This document shows positions 1 through 6,934 of a DNA stretch of 17,287 nucleotides, piece by piece; position 1 is the first letter of the stretch, and every line of letters begins with the position of its first letter. The DNA is taken from contig JAURFJ010000019.1 in assembly GCA_030834365.1 (NCBI GenBank), positions 1 to 17,287 on the forward strand, written 5' to 3'. Made by a program: the position numbers and the translations under genes. Below the pieces are notes generated by a model that was not told the DNA's origin, searched no databases, and saw only the letters and a program-made list of their open reading frames with translations. Origin of the DNA: Flavobacteriaceae bacterium (lineage in GTDB: Bacteria; Bacteroidota; Bacteroidia; Flavobacteriales; Flavobacteriaceae).

Positions 1-1674
1 AAGAGCTATAGACGGAACGCTAGGCACCTCGTTTCGCACCCCTAAGCGCTTTACCAAAGAAGATACCGCACTGGGCCCCACCTTGTCAATGAGCTGGGCC
101 GTTACCGTATTGACGCTATTGGCAAGTGCGTATTTGAGGGTAATGTTTCTACCGGAATACTTTCCGCCTGAGTTTTTCGGACACCACGATTCTGTATTTC
201 CGTGTCTCATCGCGGCGACGCAATACGGCACATCTGGCAAGCGATCGCAAGGCGATAGTCTCAACTGATCAATTACCGCGGCGTAAACAAAGGGCTTGAA
301 GGTTGATCCCACCTGTCTAGCTCCTTGAATCACATTGTCGTATTGAAAATGCTTGTAATTGGCTCCGCCCACCCATGCCTTAATATGACCGGTTTGTGGC
401 TCTATACTCATCATGGCCGTTCTCAGGTGCTTTTTGTAGTAAATGATTGAGTCAAATGGGGTCATTACCGTATCACGCTCTAGGTCTTCATGCTCCCAAT
501 CAAATGCCCGCATTGCGGTGGGAACATAAAAACTAGCCTTAATTACCGTATCTGTTTTGCCCTCGGCGCGCATGACCCTCCAGCGCTCACTGCGCCGCAT
601 GGCCTGCTCCACAATCGCCTCGGCTTGCTCTTTCTCTACCTCAATGAAAGGCGCCGTCGCGCTGGTGTCTCGAGCGCTTTGAGCAAAGAAGGCGCGCTGT
701 AGATTCTTTAGATGGGCGGTGGCAGCCTCTTCTGCATTGGCCTGTAGCTTAGAGTCGATGGTGGTATACACCTTCAAGCCGTCTTTGTATATGTCATAGC
801 GCTGACCGTTTGCCCTAGGATTATTAGCCGCCCAATCTTTAAGCCAGGCCTGAACGTGCATTCTAAAATAGGTGGCCAGCCCTTCGTTGTGTGAGTTTTC
901 GGGAGTAAAGTCAACATCAAGTGGCGTAGCCTTCAAGGAGTCCGCCTCTCGCTCTCCTAAATAATCGTACTTGACCATCTGATCAAGCACTATATTTCTT
1001 CGTTTAAGTACCATTTCGGGGCGCCTAATTGGGTTGAAAAGCGAAGAGTTCTGTAACATTCCGATAAGCATGGCGCTCTCCTTAACCGCGAGCTCCTGAG
1101 GGGGCTTATTAAAATAGATACGGGCGGCGTTCTCGATTCCGTCGGCCAAATACCCCCAATCGTAATTGTTCAAATACATCTCCAGAATTTCTTCTTTGGT
1201 GTAATTGCGCTCCAATTCAACGGCAATAACCCATTCTTTGATCTTTTGCTGTAGGGCTTCCTTGAGATTTCTTGAGCGCACGCCCACAAACAGTTGCCTA
1301 GAGAGCTGCTGTGTAATAGTCGAAGCTCCACCGCGTTTTCCCAAATAGACTAGCGCCCGGAAAAACCCTCTGAAATCAATGCCTGAATGTTCGTAAAAAC
1401 GCACATCTTCGGTGGCTATGAGGGCGTTGACCAAAGACTCAGGAAACTGATCGAAATCAGTGGGGGTTCGATTATCTCCTAGGTAAAACTTACCCAAAAG
1501 CAGCGAATCGGCTGTATAGAGGTGCGTGGCAAAATTCGTTTGTGGATTCTCTAATTGATCAAAGGTGGGCATTGGGCCGAATCCGCCCATAGCCGCGGTG
1601 CGAAAAATGAGTGCTATACCTATGACTCCTGAGGCAAAGACGATCCAAAAAATCAGCACTAATCGCTTGTACAT
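1..1674 (-). CDS. Class A penicillin-binding protein (PBP1A type), C-terminus cut by window edge
   Basis: Bifunctional peptidoglycan synthase that polymerises glycan strands and cross-links stem peptides on the periplasmic face of the inner membrane. The 558 codons visible start at ATG 1674. Residues about 3-24 form the single N-terminal membrane anchor (MYKRLVLIFWIVF...). The GT51 glycosyltransferase domain follows: catalytic Glu89 in ATEDVRFYEHSG and the second motif GGASTITQQ at 115-123. The transpeptidase domain shows the nucleophile motif STFK with Ser457 and the SVN motif with Ser520. The KTG motif must lie beyond base 1. The frame is continuous from 1674 to 1, checked at both ends and in the middle. 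The upstream minus-strand gene is ricT, 57 nt away. No Shine-Dalgarno sequence is obvious, which is usual in Bacteroidota. Assignment to class A is firm; the exact paralogue (mrcA/ponA) cannot be decided. Confidence 0.95.
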   Translation of the reverse strand, partial: MYKRLVLIFWIVFASGVIGIALIFRTAAMGGFGPMPTFDQLENPQTNFATHLYTADSLLLGKFYLGDNRTPTDFDQFPESLVNALIATEDVRFYEHSGIDFRGFFRALVYLGKRGGASTITQQLSRQLFVGVRSRNLKEALQQKIKEWVIAVELERNYTKEEILEMYLNNYDWGYLADGIENAARIYFNKPPQELAVKESAMLIGMLQNSSLFNPIRRPEMVLKRRNIVLDQMVKYDYLGEREADSLKATPLDVDFTPENSHNEGLATYFRMHVQAWLKDWAANNPRANGQRYDIYKDGLKVYTTIDSKLQANAEEAATAHLKNLQRAFFAQSARDTSATAPFIEVEKEQAEAIVEQAMRRSERWRVMRAEGKTDTVIKASFYVPTAMRAFDWEHEDLERDTVMTPFDSIIYYKKHLRTAMMSIEPQTGHIKAWVGGANYKHFQYDNVIQGARQVGSTFKPFVYAAVIDQLRLSPCDRLPDVPYCVAAMRHGNTESWCPKNSGGKYSGRNITLKYALANSVNTVTAQLIDKVGPSAVSSLVKRLGVRNEVPSVPSIAL

Positions 1675-1731
1675 GAGAAGAATTTACGTCAAAAATACAG
1701 TGCTTAAGCAGACTACGCGTTAGAAAAAACG

Positions 1732-2709
1732 TTAAGAGCGCTTGGGCTTAGAAGAAGGTGGCCGCTGTGCCCTGTCTTTAGATTGCTGTTCTTGAGGCCT
1801 TCTTGGTCCCTTTTTTCTTCGATTCTTACTTCGTTTAGGTCGATCAAATCGGGTTAAGCTGTCTTCTACTGGAGCCAACTCAAACGATTCTTTTTCGGGA
1901 TCTTCACCACTGGTCAGCGTAAGGCTATAATCTTCTAAGGCGTCGATCTTTTTTCCTTTCTTATTGAGCTCTAAGATTTCGGTCACTTGATCTTTGTGAA
2001 GAGCATGCCAGTGGGTAGCATCATTCTTATAGGTAAACCAAAGAAGGCCCTTAAAGATGTCTACTTTTTGGCAAAAGGCTGTTCCTTTCTCAGTTTGCAA
2101 TCTGCTGTCTGCCGGCGGGAAATCTTTGAGCGCATCTAAATAAGTATCTAATTCGAAATTTAAGCAGCACTTGAGTTTTCCGCATTGACCAGCCAATTTT
2201 TGGGGGTTCAATGCCAACTGTTGGTAACGGGCAGAGGCGGTGCTCACAGCCCTAAAATCTGAAAGCCAAGTAGAGCAGCACAGTTCGCGACCGCAAGAGC
2301 CAATTCCTCCTAGTCGTTGTGCCTCTTGACGGTATCCGATCTGTCGCATTTCAATGCGCAGATTAAAGGCTCGGGCCATGTCTTTGATCAGCTGCCTGAA
2401 GTCAATCCTTGATTCTGCCGTGTAATAAAAGGTGGCCTTTGAGGCGTCACCCTGTAACTCGACGTCGCTAATTTTCATTTCAAGTTTGAGCGAAATAGCT
2501 ATCTCACGGGCCTTCTTTTGAATTTCAGCTTCGCGAGAGCGAGCCTCTTGCCATATATCTATGTCTTTTTGAGTCGCCTTGCGGTACACCTTCAATTGCT
2601 GGGCCTCTTCGGCAGTTACACCTTTGCGCTTCATCTGCACCTTGACCAACTCACCCGTAAGGGTAACAATGCCCACGTCATGGCCTGAAGCCGCCTGCAC
2701 GGCAACCAC
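1732..2709 (-). CDS. ricT: RicT-like PSP1-domain protein, uninterrupted C-terminal part of a gene broken by stops
   Basis: PSP1-domain protein of the RicT/YaaT family. In Bacillus RicT joins RicA and RicF in an iron-sulfur complex affecting RNA processing and development; the Bacteroidota role is not settled. This open part starts at GTG 2709, the first conventional start after two upstream in-frame stops, and has 325 codons. It keeps most of the PSP1 core: ASGHDVGIVTLTGELVKVQM, KLEMKISDVELQGD, FYYTAESRIDFRQLIKD, and the paired Cys motifs CGRELCC (139-145) and CGKLKCC (176-182). A basic Lys/Arg-rich tail follows. The GTG is unlikely to be the natural start, because the same frame upstream encodes the rest of the PSP1 N-terminus and the Bacteroidota Cys-rich leader back to ATG 2937. 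The full-length reading would be 401 codons, normal for the family. trhO lies upstream and the PBP gene downstream, both on the same strand. Family assignment is firm; whether a working protein is made is open. Confidence 0.85.
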   Translation of the reverse strand: MVAVQAASGHDVGIVTLTGELVKVQMKRKGVTAEEAQQLKVYRKATQKDIDIWQEARSREAEIQKKAREIAISLKLEMKISDVELQGDASKATFYYTAESRIDFRQLIKDMARAFNLRIEMRQIGYRQEAQRLGGIGSCGRELCCSTWLSDFRAVSTASARYQQLALNPQKLAGQCGKLKCCLNFELDTYLDALKDFPPADSRLQTEKGTAFCQKVDIFKGLLWFTYKNDATHWHALHKDQVTEILELNKKGKKIDALEDYSLTLTSGEDPEKESFELAPVEDSLTRFDRPKRSKNRRKKGPRRPQEQQSKDRAQRPPSSKPKRS

Positions 2710-2937
2710 ATCTCCTATGAGTATTGGCAGTTTGTCTGCATTGTGAAAGAACTCTTTTCGACTGTTTTTGAAGCGAACCTCGACGAAGTAAAAGGATTAT
2801 GCCCCGGTCGGAAGCGCCATATTCTAAAGCCAATCAAATACGGTTAGCTTGTTGCACCCATCAGATCCGCATGTGCCATTGTTTTTACAGCCCCTAACCG
2901 TTCCATCTTTTCCTGAAGCACACGAAGCACACGACAT
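2710..2937 (-). pseudogene. ricT: 5' part of ricT, in the same frame but interrupted by TAG and TAA
   Basis: Reading from ATG 2937 gives a Cys-rich leader (MSCASCASGKDGT, then Cys17, Cys23 and Cys28, then NKLTVFDWL) that I recognise as the conserved N-terminus of Bacteroidota RicT/PSP1 proteins. Codon 38 is TAG (2824-2826). NMALPTGA follows, then codon 47 is TAA (2797-2799), then SFYFVEVRFKNSRKEFF, which is the expected start of the PSP1 domain. All pieces are in one frame and join directly to the open part ending at 1732, so two substitutions explain the break better than indels. No ATG, GTG or TTG occurs in frame between 2796 and 2710. A 37-residue Cys-rich peptide could be made alone. In homologues I recall, the first stop falls at a small residue (Ser or Ala) and the second at a polar one. 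Confidence 0.8.
2797..2826 (-). other. Two in-frame nonsense codons inside ricT
   Basis: TAG at 2824-2826 and TAA at 2797-2799 lie nine codons apart in the ricT frame, on either side of the conserved peptide NMALPTGA. Sequence before, between and after the stops matches one continuous RicT reading frame. Confidence 0.85.
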
Positions 2938-2973
2938 ATTTTTGAGGGTATTCGTTAAAATTACAACAAAGGC
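2938..2973 (-). other. Gap between trhO and ricT
   Basis: 36 nt between the trhO stop and the full-length ricT ATG at 2937. On the minus strand it contains TAATTTTA, one mismatch from the Bacteroidota -7 box TAnnTTTG. I see no hairpin. If ricT is read from the late GTG at 2709 instead, this gap would look like a 264-nt non-coding stretch, which it is not. Confidence 0.4.
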
Positions 2974-4017
2974 TTAGGGCGCACAACCCGATTTATACTT
3001 CAATTTCTCTGATCGACCCTTTTTAAAGATCTTATTGCTCACGGACTTGCCCTTGCGCAGCTTCTTTTGTTCTTCATATGGAAGCGCGATAATCTCCTGA
3101 CATTCAGTGCTGCAACAGTGATCCATTTGCGCGGCACAGTTGTCGCATTGAATAAACAAGAGGTGACAGCCCTCATTGGCACAGTTAATGTGCGTGTCAC
3201 AGGGCGAGCCGCACTGGTGGCAGACCGCAATAACGTCGTCAGAAATACGTTCTGAGCGACGCTCGTCAAAGACAAAGTTTTTTCCTAAAAACTTATTCTC
3301 TAACCCTCTGTCTCTAACCTGCCGAGTGTATTCGATGATTCCGCCCTCGAGCTGATAAACCTGCTTAAACCCTTTATGCTTGTAATAGGCGCTGGCCTTT
3401 TCACAGCGAATTCCGCCGGTACAATACATCACTAGTTTCTTGTCTTCTTTGTTGTCTTTTAGCTGTTCTTCGATTAAATCGAGTGAATCTCTAAACGTGT
3501 CGACATCTGGGCAGACGGCATTTTTAAAGTGACCTATCTCGCTCTCGTAATGATTGCGCATGTCTACGAGCACCGTGTCGGGATCCTCAATAAGCGCATT
3601 GAACTGTTCAGCATCGACATGTACGCCTTTATTGGTGACGTCAAAGGCGTTGTCGTCAAGGCCGTCAGCCACAATCTTTCTGCGGACCTTAACCTTGAGC
3701 TTTAAAAACGACATGTTGTCTTGCTCAATTGCAATATTCAGACGGATGCCGTTTAAAAAGGTTATGCTGTCTAGGTGGTTCTTGAAGGCTTCAAAATGAG
3801 GGGCCGGAACAGAAAGTTGTGCGTTTACCCCTTCAGAGGCCACATAAATTCGGCCTAAAACATCGAGTTCATTCCAGGCGATAAACAAGTGGTTGCGAAC
3901 CAATTGCGGATTTTTGAGGTGTGCGTAAGTGTAGAACGAGATCGTAAGCCGGTCTACTCCAGCTTTTTCAATGAGATCGGCTCGCTCCTTTGCACTTAGC
4001 GTATTGTACAGTTGCAT
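2974..4017 (-). CDS. trhO: tRNA uridine-34 5-hydroxylase TrhO (rhodanese family, YceA)
   Basis: Oxygen-dependent enzyme that hydroxylates uridine at position 34 of tRNA to 5-hydroxyuridine, in the cytoplasm. The 347 residues show the family's three parts: an N-terminal acylphosphatase-like region with RIYVASEGVNAQLSVP (56-71), a rhodanese domain (about 135-235) whose active loop is YCTGGIRCEKAS with Cys199, and a C-terminal Cys-rich region (Cys266, 269, 273, 279, 284, 291, 294, 301, 302, 306) that probably binds zinc. The FLGKNFVFDERR motif (243-254) is typical. Start ATG 4017 gives a full-length N-terminus. The gene is divergent from recA, with 132 nt between them, and sits upstream of ricT on the same strand. 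A candidate minus-strand -7 box lies at 4060-4067. Assignment is strong because the active loop and both flanking domains match. Confidence 0.95.
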   Translation of the reverse strand: MQLYNTLSAKERADLIEKAGVDRLTISFYTYAHLKNPQLVRNHLFIAWNELDVLGRIYVASEGVNAQLSVPAPHFEAFKNHLDSITFLNGIRLNIAIEQDNMSFLKLKVKVRRKIVADGLDDNAFDVTNKGVHVDAEQFNALIEDPDTVLVDMRNHYESEIGHFKNAVCPDVDTFRDSLDLIEEQLKDNKEDKKLVMYCTGGIRCEKASAYYKHKGFKQVYQLEGGIIEYTRQVRDRGLENKFLGKNFVFDERRSERISDDVIAVCHQCGSPCDTHINCANEGCHLLFIQCDNCAAQMDHCCSTECQEIIALPYEEQKKLRKGKSVSNKIFKKGRSEKLKYKSGCAP

Positions 4018-4059
4018 GCTATACCAATCGTTTTAAGTTAAAAGAATCGAAATGAGCCT

Positions 4060-4067
4060 CAAAAGTA
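4060..4067 (-). promoter_or_regulatory. Candidate -7 box of the trhO promoter
   Basis: The minus strand reads TACTTTTG, an exact match to the Bacteroidota -7 consensus TAnnTTTG, and would leave a leader of roughly 37-40 nt before the trhO ATG at 4017. No TTG is seen at the usual -33 distance, so the call rests on one element. Confidence 0.4.
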
Positions 4068-4091
4068 CATTTTTTCAACAATTTATCGGGC

Positions 4092-4108
4092 CTGCAACTT
4101 TGATGCAG
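4092..4108 (+). promoter_or_regulatory. Interrupted palindrome over the recA -33 element, possible operator
   Basis: CTGCA, a 7-nt spacer ACTTTGA, then TGCAG: two perfect 5-bp arms centred on the proposed -33 TTTG of recA. A dyad placed there could bind a repressor controlling recA, as SOS boxes do elsewhere. It does not match the Gram-negative or Gram-positive LexA boxes. Short arms make chance occurrence possible. Confidence 0.3.
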
Positions 4109-4126
4109 CATAAACCGTTAATTTTG
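4099..4126 (+). promoter_or_regulatory. Candidate recA promoter (-33 TTTG, -7 TAATTTTG)
   Basis: TTTG at 4099-4102 and TAATTTTG at 4119-4126 match the Bacteroidota -33 (TTG) and -7 (TAnnTTTG) elements, with a 16-nt spacer, slightly short of the usual range. The start site would fall near 4130, giving a leader of about 20 nt before the recA ATG at 4150. AAGG at 4144-4147 could act as a weak ribosome binding site. Confidence 0.5.
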
Positions 4127-4149
4127 ATTTCCACCAAAAATTTAAGGCG

Positions 4150-5157
4150 ATGAGCAAAGAACAAGAGGCCAAAATGAAAGCGTTACAACTAACGTTAGAC
4201 AAACTAGACAAAACCTATGGTAAAGGCGCCGTCATGAAAATGGGCGACACCATAGTTCAAGACGTTGAGGTCATCTCTTCAGGGTCTATAGGGCTCAATG
4301 CAGCGCTTGGAGTTCAAGGCTACCCTAAAGGTAGAGTAATTGAGATTTACGGCCCAGAATCGTCGGGTAAAACCACCCTGACCCTACATGCCATTGCAGA
4401 GGCTCAACGTGCCGGTGGCATAGCCGCATTTATCGATGCAGAACACGCCTTTGATCGTTTTTACGCGGCCAAGCTAGGGGTCGATATTGACAACCTCATC
4501 ATTTCGCAGCCTGATCACGGTGAACAGGCCCTTGAGATCGCAGACAACCTCATTCGCTCAGGAGCGATCGATATCGTGGTTGTTGACTCTGTGGCAGCTC
4601 TTACCCCTAAAAGTGAAATCGAAGGTGAGATGGGCGACTCCAAGATGGGGCTTCACGCCCGACTCATGTCTCAGGCCTTGAGAAAACTCACCTCAACCAT
4701 AAGCAAAACCAATTGTACCGTAATCTTCATCAACCAGTTGCGTGAAAAAATTGGAGTGATGTTCGGAAACCCCGAAACCACCACTGGAGGTAACGCATTA
4801 AAGTTCTACGCATCCGTTCGGCTTGACATTAGACGCTCTACGCAGATCAAAGACTCAGACGGAAATGTTCAAGGTAACCGCACCAAGGTGAAGGTGGTGA
4901 AAAACAAGGTAGCCCCTCCGTTTAGAACTGCAGAATTTGACATCATGTACGGCGAAGGTGTTTCCCGATTGGGAGAGATCATTGACCTTGGTGTAGATTA
5001 TGAAATCATCAAGAAAAGCGGCTCATGGTTTAGTTATGACGAGACCAAGCTGGGTCAAGGTCGCGACGCAGTTAAGGCCCTGCTCGTAGACAATCCCGAA
5101 CTAGCCGAAGAAATCGAGCAAAAGATATACGAGGCACTGAAGTTATTAAATGCCTGA
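4150..5157 (+). CDS. recA: Recombinase RecA
   Basis: ATP-dependent strand-exchange protein that forms filaments on single-stranded DNA for homologous recombination and the damage response. 335 residues from ATG 4150. The N-terminal helix reads QLTLDKLDKTYGKGAVMKMGD. Walker A is GPESSGKT (68-75), Walker B ends at Asp146 in DIVVVDSVAAL, loop L1 lies in GEMGDSKMGLHARLMSQALRK and loop L2 around FGNPETTTGGNALKFYASVR. The C-terminal domain keeps YGEGVSRLGEIIDLGV and ends at KIYEALKLLNA without the long acidic tail of the E. coli protein. The gene is divergent from trhO, and its TGA ends one base before the stop codon of the convergent acyltransferase. A hairpin at 5181-5217 may end its transcript. 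Function is certain. Confidence 0.99.
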   Translation: MSKEQEAKMKALQLTLDKLDKTYGKGAVMKMGDTIVQDVEVISSGSIGLNAALGVQGYPKGRVIEIYGPESSGKTTLTLHAIAEAQRAGGIAAFIDAEHAFDRFYAAKLGVDIDNLIISQPDHGEQALEIADNLIRSGAIDIVVVDSVAALTPKSEIEGEMGDSKMGLHARLMSQALRKLTSTISKTNCTVIFINQLREKIGVMFGNPETTTGGNALKFYASVRLDIRRSTQIKDSDGNVQGNRTKVKVVKNKVAPPFRTAEFDIMYGEGVSRLGEIIDLGVDYEIIKKSGSWFSYDETKLGQGRDAVKALLVDNPELAEEIEQKIYEALKLLNA

Positions 5158-5158
5158 T

Positions 5159-5902
5159 CTAAATCTCATCTGATTTGAGCACTTCAAGCATGCGGTTTCG
5201 CACGTGTTGCTTGAAGTCTTCAATTTGCTCTCCATTAAAGGTTTTCGCGGGTATGGTCTCTAAGATGGTATAGCGCAATATTCCTGGTCCACCTTCAAAT
5301 AGCTCCCAGTTAAGTCTTTTTTTACAATCAAAATTCACAATGGGAACCAAAGGCAGATCGTGCTCAATAGCCATTGAAAATGCACCGTCTTTAAAGCGAT
5401 CGAGATCAACCGATACGTGGGGTACTCCACCCTCAGGGTAAATGGCTATTGACCGCTTATAATGCAGTTTTTGTCTAACTCTTTCGTATACGCGCTTGCG
5501 GCTTTCTTTGCTTGACCTATTGACCAAAATGGCCGCTCTTTTGTAAAAAAATCCAAAAAGCCAGATGCGCCCTAGTTCAACTTTTCCAACAAAAACCACT
5601 GGACGCTTACAGATGCGCAGTAAAAGCATAATGTCTAGCATACTGGTATGATTGGCCACTACCACAAAAGGGGGGGATGGTAATTCAAGAGAGCCTTCTA
5701 ACTTGCGAATGGGGGTTCCCATCATAAACAGAATAAACGGAGACCAGATCGATCGAGCGACCCAATAAAGTAAGGGGTAGGTGCGCTCAGATAAAACCCC
5801 TACAAGCAAAATGGGAGCGCACACAAACACAGGTATAGCAGTAACTAGGTAAAACCACCCCTTGTAAATTAAGTGCCCTAGATTTCGAATAAATTGAATC
5901 AC
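5159..5902 (-). CDS. PlsC-family lysophospholipid (1-acylglycerol-3-phosphate) acyltransferase
   Basis: Probable inner-membrane acyltransferase that adds the second acyl chain to lysophosphatidic acid or a related lysolipid. 247 residues. An N-terminal membrane segment spans about 15-38, with a second hydrophobic stretch near 52-61. The catalytic NHxxxxD motif is NHTSMLD (His85, Asp90), the second block is FVGKVELGRIW (104-114), the EGT-like block is YPEGG (155-159), and the later block is LPLVPIVNF (183-191). The start is GTG 5902: no in-frame ATG precedes the catalytic motif, and GTG keeps the whole membrane segment. A near-match -7 box TACTTTCG lies at 5909-5916, very close to that start. 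The gene converges on recA with a 1-nt gap. Which lysolipid it uses cannot be told, so I give no gene symbol. Confidence 0.9.
   Translation of the reverse strand: MIQFIRNLGHLIYKGWFYLVTAIPVFVCAPILLVGVLSERTYPLLYWVARSIWSPFILFMMGTPIRKLEGSLELPSPPFVVVANHTSMLDIMLLLRICKRPVVFVGKVELGRIWLFGFFYKRAAILVNRSSKESRKRVYERVRQKLHYKRSIAIYPEGGVPHVSVDLDRFKDGAFSMAIEHDLPLVPIVNFDCKKRLNWELFEGGPGILRYTILETIPAKTFNGEQIEDFKQHVRNRMLEVLKSDEI
5181..5217 (+). terminator. Long hairpin 24 nt past the recA stop, inside the acyltransferase gene
   Basis: ACTTCAAGCA (5181-5190) and TGCTTGAAGT (5208-5217) are perfect 10-bp inverted arms. The 17-nt loop holds a second stem, TGCG (5191-5194) pairing with CGCA (5199-5202). Only a weak T-rich stretch (CTTCAATTTG) follows, so an intrinsic terminator or an mRNA 3'-end barrier for recA is possible but not sure. 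The same bases encode the acyltransferase C-terminus. Confidence 0.45.
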
Positions 5903-5959
5903 GGAAACCGAAAGTATAACTTTTTAATTTTTCGTATCTATGTACGCAAATAAAGCGGC

Positions 5960-6934
5960 ATGGCTAGAATACTAACAGGCATTCAGAGTACGGGGGTTCC
6001 TCATCTAGGAAACATTTTAGGTGCAATCATTCCTGCCATTGAAATGGCTAATATTCAAGAAGAAGCCTCCTATCTGTTTATAGCTGACTTGCATTCGCTA
6101 ACCCAAATCAAAGACCCAAAGCAGCTGAAAGAAAACACTCAGGCTACCGCCGCCGCTTGGCTAGCTTTTGGTTTGGATATTGAGAAATCAATCTTCTACA
6201 GGCAGAGTGATGTGGCCGAGGTGACTGAGCTGGCCTGGTATCTCAACTGTTTGTTTCCATACCAGCGACTAACCCTGGCCCATTCGTTTAAGGACAAAGC
6301 CGAAAGACTCGAAGATGTAAACGCTGGCCTTTTTACGTACCCCATGTTAATGGCTGCAGATATCTTACTCTATGATGCCGAAGTGGTGCCTGTGGGAAAA
6401 GACCAGCTGCAACACATTGAAATGGCCAGAGACGTAGCTCAGCGATTTCATGCAGTTTACGGAGAGACATTTGTACTTCCCGAGGCTCGAATCAACGAAC
6501 AGACCATGTACGTGACGGGCACAGACGGGCACAAAATGAGTAAGAGTAAAAACAACACTATCAACATCTTCGCCGATGAGAAAACCCTAAAAAAGCAAAT
6601 CATGGGCATCATCAGTGATAGTAAAAGCCTTGAGGATCCCAAAGATCCATCAACCGACGCCACCTTTGCTTTGTACAAACTGATTGCCTCCCAAGAACAG
6701 ATCGAGGAGATGAGCGCGCATTACCTAGCGGGAAACTACGGGTACGGCCATGCCAAAAAAGCGCTTCTCGAGCTGGTACTAGAAACCTACAAGACACCCC
6801 GTTCTCAGTACGACTACCTCATGCAACATACAGACGAACTAGAGGCGCAACTGTTGATTGGAGCCCAAAAGGCACGTGAAAAAGCATCCGAAGTCTTAGC
6901 TAGAGTGCGCTCAACTATTGGGCTGCGCGCCTAA
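5960..6934 (+). CDS. trpS: Tryptophanyl-tRNA synthetase
   Basis: Class I aminoacyl-tRNA synthetase that charges tRNA-Trp in the cytoplasm. 324 residues, normal for bacterial TrpRS. The HIGH-like motif is HLGN (15-18) within GIQSTGVPHLGNILGA, the dimer and tryptophan-pocket region includes YPMLMAADILLYDAEVVPVG (127-146) followed by KDQLQHIE, and the KMSKS motif is at 192-196 in GHKMSKSKNN. Start ATG 5960 places the motif at the expected distance from the N-terminus. The 57-nt gap to the divergent acyltransferase holds TATCTATG (5935-5942), one mismatch from the -7 consensus and about 18 nt upstream. The TAA stop at 6932-6934 overlaps the stop codon of dprA on the other strand. No oddities in the enzyme itself. 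Confidence 0.98.
   Translation: MARILTGIQSTGVPHLGNILGAIIPAIEMANIQEEASYLFIADLHSLTQIKDPKQLKENTQATAAAWLAFGLDIEKSIFYRQSDVAEVTELAWYLNCLFPYQRLTLAHSFKDKAERLEDVNAGLFTYPMLMAADILLYDAEVVPVGKDQLQHIEMARDVAQRFHAVYGETFVLPEARINEQTMYVTGTDGHKMSKSKNNTINIFADEKTLKKQIMGIISDSKSLEDPKDPSTDATFALYKLIASQEQIEEMSAHYLAGNYGYGHAKKALLELVLETYKTPRSQYDYLMQHTDELEAQLLIGAQKAREKASEVLARVRSTIGLRA

Noticed and set aside
490..702. Open frame on the plus strand over the PBP gene
   Set aside because: It lies opposite the conserved penicillin-binding protein frame and its translation resembles no known protein; other long frames opposite or out of phase with trhO, recA, trpS, EnvC-like and atpA were rejected for the same reason.
2710..2973. 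A 264-nt non-coding leader or riboswitch upstream of ricT
   Set aside because: The stretch encodes the conserved RicT N-terminus in frame, with two stop codons; it is protein code, not a leader.
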